Shown piece after piece: positions 6,723 through 8,063 of a DNA stretch of 8,063 nucleotides. Position numbers and translations under genes: made by a program. The notes beneath the pieces are model-generated. The model was given only the letters and a program-made list of their open reading frames with translations, made no database searches and was not told where the DNA came from. Source of the DNA: Acidobacteriota bacterium (lineage in GTDB: Bacteria; Acidobacteriota; Vicinamibacteria; Marinacidobacterales; SMYC01); the NCBI GenBank assembly GCA_030598165.1, contig JAUVQL010000037.1, forward strand, positions 1-8,063, written 5' to 3'. Each line of letters starts with the position of its first letter. The first letter of the stretch is position 1.

Positions 6723-6752
6723 AAGATAGCACACATCGGGGGAAGGCGCCAA
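6723..6752 (-). promoter_or_regulatory. Possible promoter in front of accB
   Basis: In the 108-base gap between the roadblock gene and accB, the minus strand shows TTGGCG (6752-6747) and TATCTT (6728-6723) with an 18-base spacer, each matching 4 of 6 consensus positions. Transcription would begin about 35 bases before the accB start. This gap is much larger than the 9-base gaps elsewhere in this minus-strand block, so separate initiation of accBC is plausible but unproven. Confidence 0.3.
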
Positions 6753-6788
6753 ATACCTCTTGGTAATATCAGACGAAGGAGAACGGCT

Positions 6789-7148
6789 CTAGAGGAACTC
6801 TTTTTGCAGCTTCGAGGCGGCCTGACGAAGAAGATAACGAGCCCGGCCGTAGGGTTCGCCGCGGCGGGTCGTTGCCAACAAAACGTAATCTTCGGTGATG
6901 GCCTCGACCAAGACAGCGAGGGTGTCAGTCATGATGATCAGCTCTTGGAGATTTCCTCCACCCACATCCTCGGAGGCTTGACGCGTGTTCCTTAGTATCG
7001 TCGTACATTCTGTGGCGAGCATCTCGAAATTGACGCCATCATCCAATGTAAGCTTCTCTATGGGAATTCCATCCATTCCCATAACAACAAGACCAACGCA
7101 TCCTTCGAGGCGGCCACCTACTTCCTGCAAAACCTCAGAAAACACCAT
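6789..7148 (-). CDS. Roadblock/LC7-domain protein (MglB-like)
   Basis: 119 residues forming a single roadblock/LC7 domain: an N-terminal helix (MVFSEVLQEVGGRLEG), strands with the family pattern GLVVMGMDGIPIEKL (19-33), a central helix (about 42-57), strands ELIIMTDTLAVLVEAI and YVLLATTRR, and a C-terminal helix (about 99-117). Proteins of this fold are dimeric platforms that bind or regulate small Ras-like GTPases; MglB is the GTPase-activating partner of MglA in polarity and motility. No GTPase gene is in this window, so its partner is unknown. The ATG is preceded by GAGGAG, which overlaps the TGA stop of the upstream TPR gene nine bases away, implying co-expression. It lies upstream of accBC on the same strand. 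The fold assignment is by pattern and fairly secure; the role is not. Confidence 0.8.
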   Translation of the reverse strand: MVFSEVLQEVGGRLEGCVGLVVMGMDGIPIEKLTLDDGVNFEMLATECTTILRNTRQASEDVGGGNLQELIIMTDTLAVLVEAITEDYVLLATTRRGEPYGRARYLLRQAASKLQKEFL

Positions 7149-7157
7149 TCGAACTCC

Positions 7158-8063
7158 TCAAGATTTCCGTATGGCCGCGAGCCAACCCTCTAGTATGCGG
7201 ACCGTTTCCGTAAGAGCCTGCCCATCGGAGCGCGGTCCCATCTTCCCTTTCGAAGGGATGCTGGGTCCTGCTTCTGTTTGGGCATGCACCAACATCGTGA
7301 GCTCCTCCACCCGCTGACGGACCTTGTTATCGTTGGGCTCCTTGGCAAGAATTTCTCGGTAAACACTCAGGGCCTGCTCGAGGTGACCTTGAGAAGCATA
7401 GAGCTCCGCCATGGTCGCCGTCGACATACCAGGCGACTCTGGCACGGCAGGCATCTCTCGCGACGAAGGCGTCGAAGCCACCGGTTCCACAGACGGTTCT
7501 GAGTCGACACTCATCGGCTGAGTCGTACCGCGTTCCGATGTCTCGAGCGGCGTCTCCTCGTTAACCGTCTCTCGAGAAACAGGACTCTCGGTAGAGTCCA
7601 TGATTTCCCTCATCTGCCTTTTCATCACGCCGGTCGGAAAGCTTTGTTCGATTTCTTCCTGGATAGCTCGCGCTTCATCCGATACGGGCGCCGAGCCACT
7701 TATCTCAGATACTTGTCGTCCCACTAATTTCGAAGGAGGCTTGGGCTCTTCTTGCGGCGTTTCTTCAAATTCAAAAACTTGCTCTCTCTCTGGCCCGACC
7801 GACTGCGGGATAGGCCCCTCGGTCAGGGTCGGCTCCAAAAGCTGCTCTCTTTCAGAGCTAGGCGGCTCCTCCAACAGGGTTGGCTCAACTTCCGTTTCGG
7901 GTGTCTCCGGAAACTCAATTGCAGAAGGATCTTCCATTACTGGAAGTGGCGGTGGTGGCGGTGCAGCTTGAGGCGAACCCGGCTCCGATCCAGCGGGAAC
8001 TCCATCCAATTGTGCCTCGAGTTTTTGCACCCGTTCCGCTAGATCTGCATCTTCCGGTGCAAG
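7158..8063 (-). CDS. TPR-containing acidic, Pro-rich protein of unknown function, 5'-truncated by window edge
   Basis: The frame stays open to the window edge, giving 301 visible residues; a GTG at 8030 is in frame, but coding-like sequence (LAPEDADLAERVQKLEAQL, probable coiled coil) continues upstream of it, so the true start is outside. Most of the protein (about residues 20-205) is low-complexity, acidic and Pro/Ser/Thr-rich, probably disordered, with a PPPPPLP run and a two-unit degenerate internal repeat. A TPR-type helical hairpin follows (about 215-257: TMAELYASQGHLEQALSVYREILAKEP in pieces), and a short C-terminal amphipathic helix ends in LEGWLAAIRKS. No catalytic motif is visible. 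It shares a transcript with the roadblock gene, nine bases downstream, so the two products may form a scaffold or adaptor pair. I do not recognise a named family beyond TPR. Confidence 0.75.
   Translation of the reverse strand, partial: LAPEDADLAERVQKLEAQLDGVPAGSEPGSPQAAPPPPPLPVMEDPSAIEFPETPETEVEPTLLEEPPSSEREQLLEPTLTEGPIPQSVGPEREQVFEFEETPQEEPKPPSKLVGRQVSEISGSAPVSDEARAIQEEIEQSFPTGVMKRQMREIMDSTESPVSRETVNEETPLETSERGTTQPMSVDSEPSVEPVASTPSSREMPAVPESPGMSTATMAELYASQGHLEQALSVYREILAKEPNDNKVRQRVEELTMLVHAQTEAGPSIPSKGKMGPRSDGQALTETVRILEGWLAAIRKS
7773..7886 (-). repeat. Degenerate tandem repeat inside the TPR protein gene
   Basis: Two adjacent units of 17 and 21 codons both begin EPTL and end with EREQ plus two hydrophobic residues (EPTLLEEPP...EREQLL and EPTLTEGP...EREQVF). 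The second carries a four-residue insertion. It lies in the disordered acidic region and probably reflects an in-frame duplication. Confidence 0.6.

Noticed and set aside
6681..6752. A 24-residue N-terminal extension of accB from an in-frame ATG at 6752
   Set aside because: The extra residues do not resemble AccB, while the GTG at 6680 has a good ribosome binding site and yields a family-like N terminus. The ATG also lies within the possible promoter.

Overview
The window comes from a diderm (Gram-negative-type) bacterium that makes lipopolysaccharide: it carries two consecutive genes for making the Kdo sugar of LPS, followed by a LapA-like membrane protein. Base composition is moderate and starts are mixed (ATG, GTG, TTG). 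A metal-type KdsA, a bacterial TMTC-like membrane TPR protein, and a roadblock/LC7 gene beside accBC would fit Acidobacteriota or a similar deep diderm lineage better than an enteric bacterium. This placement is inference only; the sequence alone does not fix a phylum.

Layout. (1) Positions 1-2135, plus strand: kdsA (5' end cut by the window edge), kdsD (start overlaps the kdsA stop), a short gap with a GTAG-headed hairpin resembling a REP element, then a lapA-like gene. (2) 2142-2290: first copy of an inverted-repeat element built from 8-base units, in the convergent gap before coaE. (3) 2291-4662: coaE (minus) and a 567-residue TMTC-like membrane glycosyltransferase/TPR protein (plus), divergent from a 50-base gap holding a TATAAT box. 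(4) 4666-4808: second copy of the same element in the same orientation, again in a convergent gap. (5) 4818-8063, minus strand: a TPR-containing protein (5' end cut by the window edge), a roadblock/LC7 protein, accB and accC, read in that order from right to left.

How the genes work together. KdsD makes arabinose 5-phosphate and KdsA condenses it with phosphoenolpyruvate to Kdo 8-phosphate. LapA-family proteins belong to the LPS assembly and quality-control machinery, so the left block looks like an LPS supply and homeostasis cluster; no kdsC or lapB is seen here. AccB and AccC form the biotin carboxylase half of acetyl-CoA carboxylase, which starts fatty acid synthesis. CoaE makes the last step of coenzyme A. 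The roadblock and TPR proteins may be a scaffold or regulatory pair, possibly for a small GTPase encoded elsewhere. The TMTC-like protein probably glycosylates proteins at the periplasmic face.

The most notable non-coding signal is the pair of near-identical 8-base-periodic palindromic elements. They occupy both convergent gaps and bracket the coaE/TMTC module.
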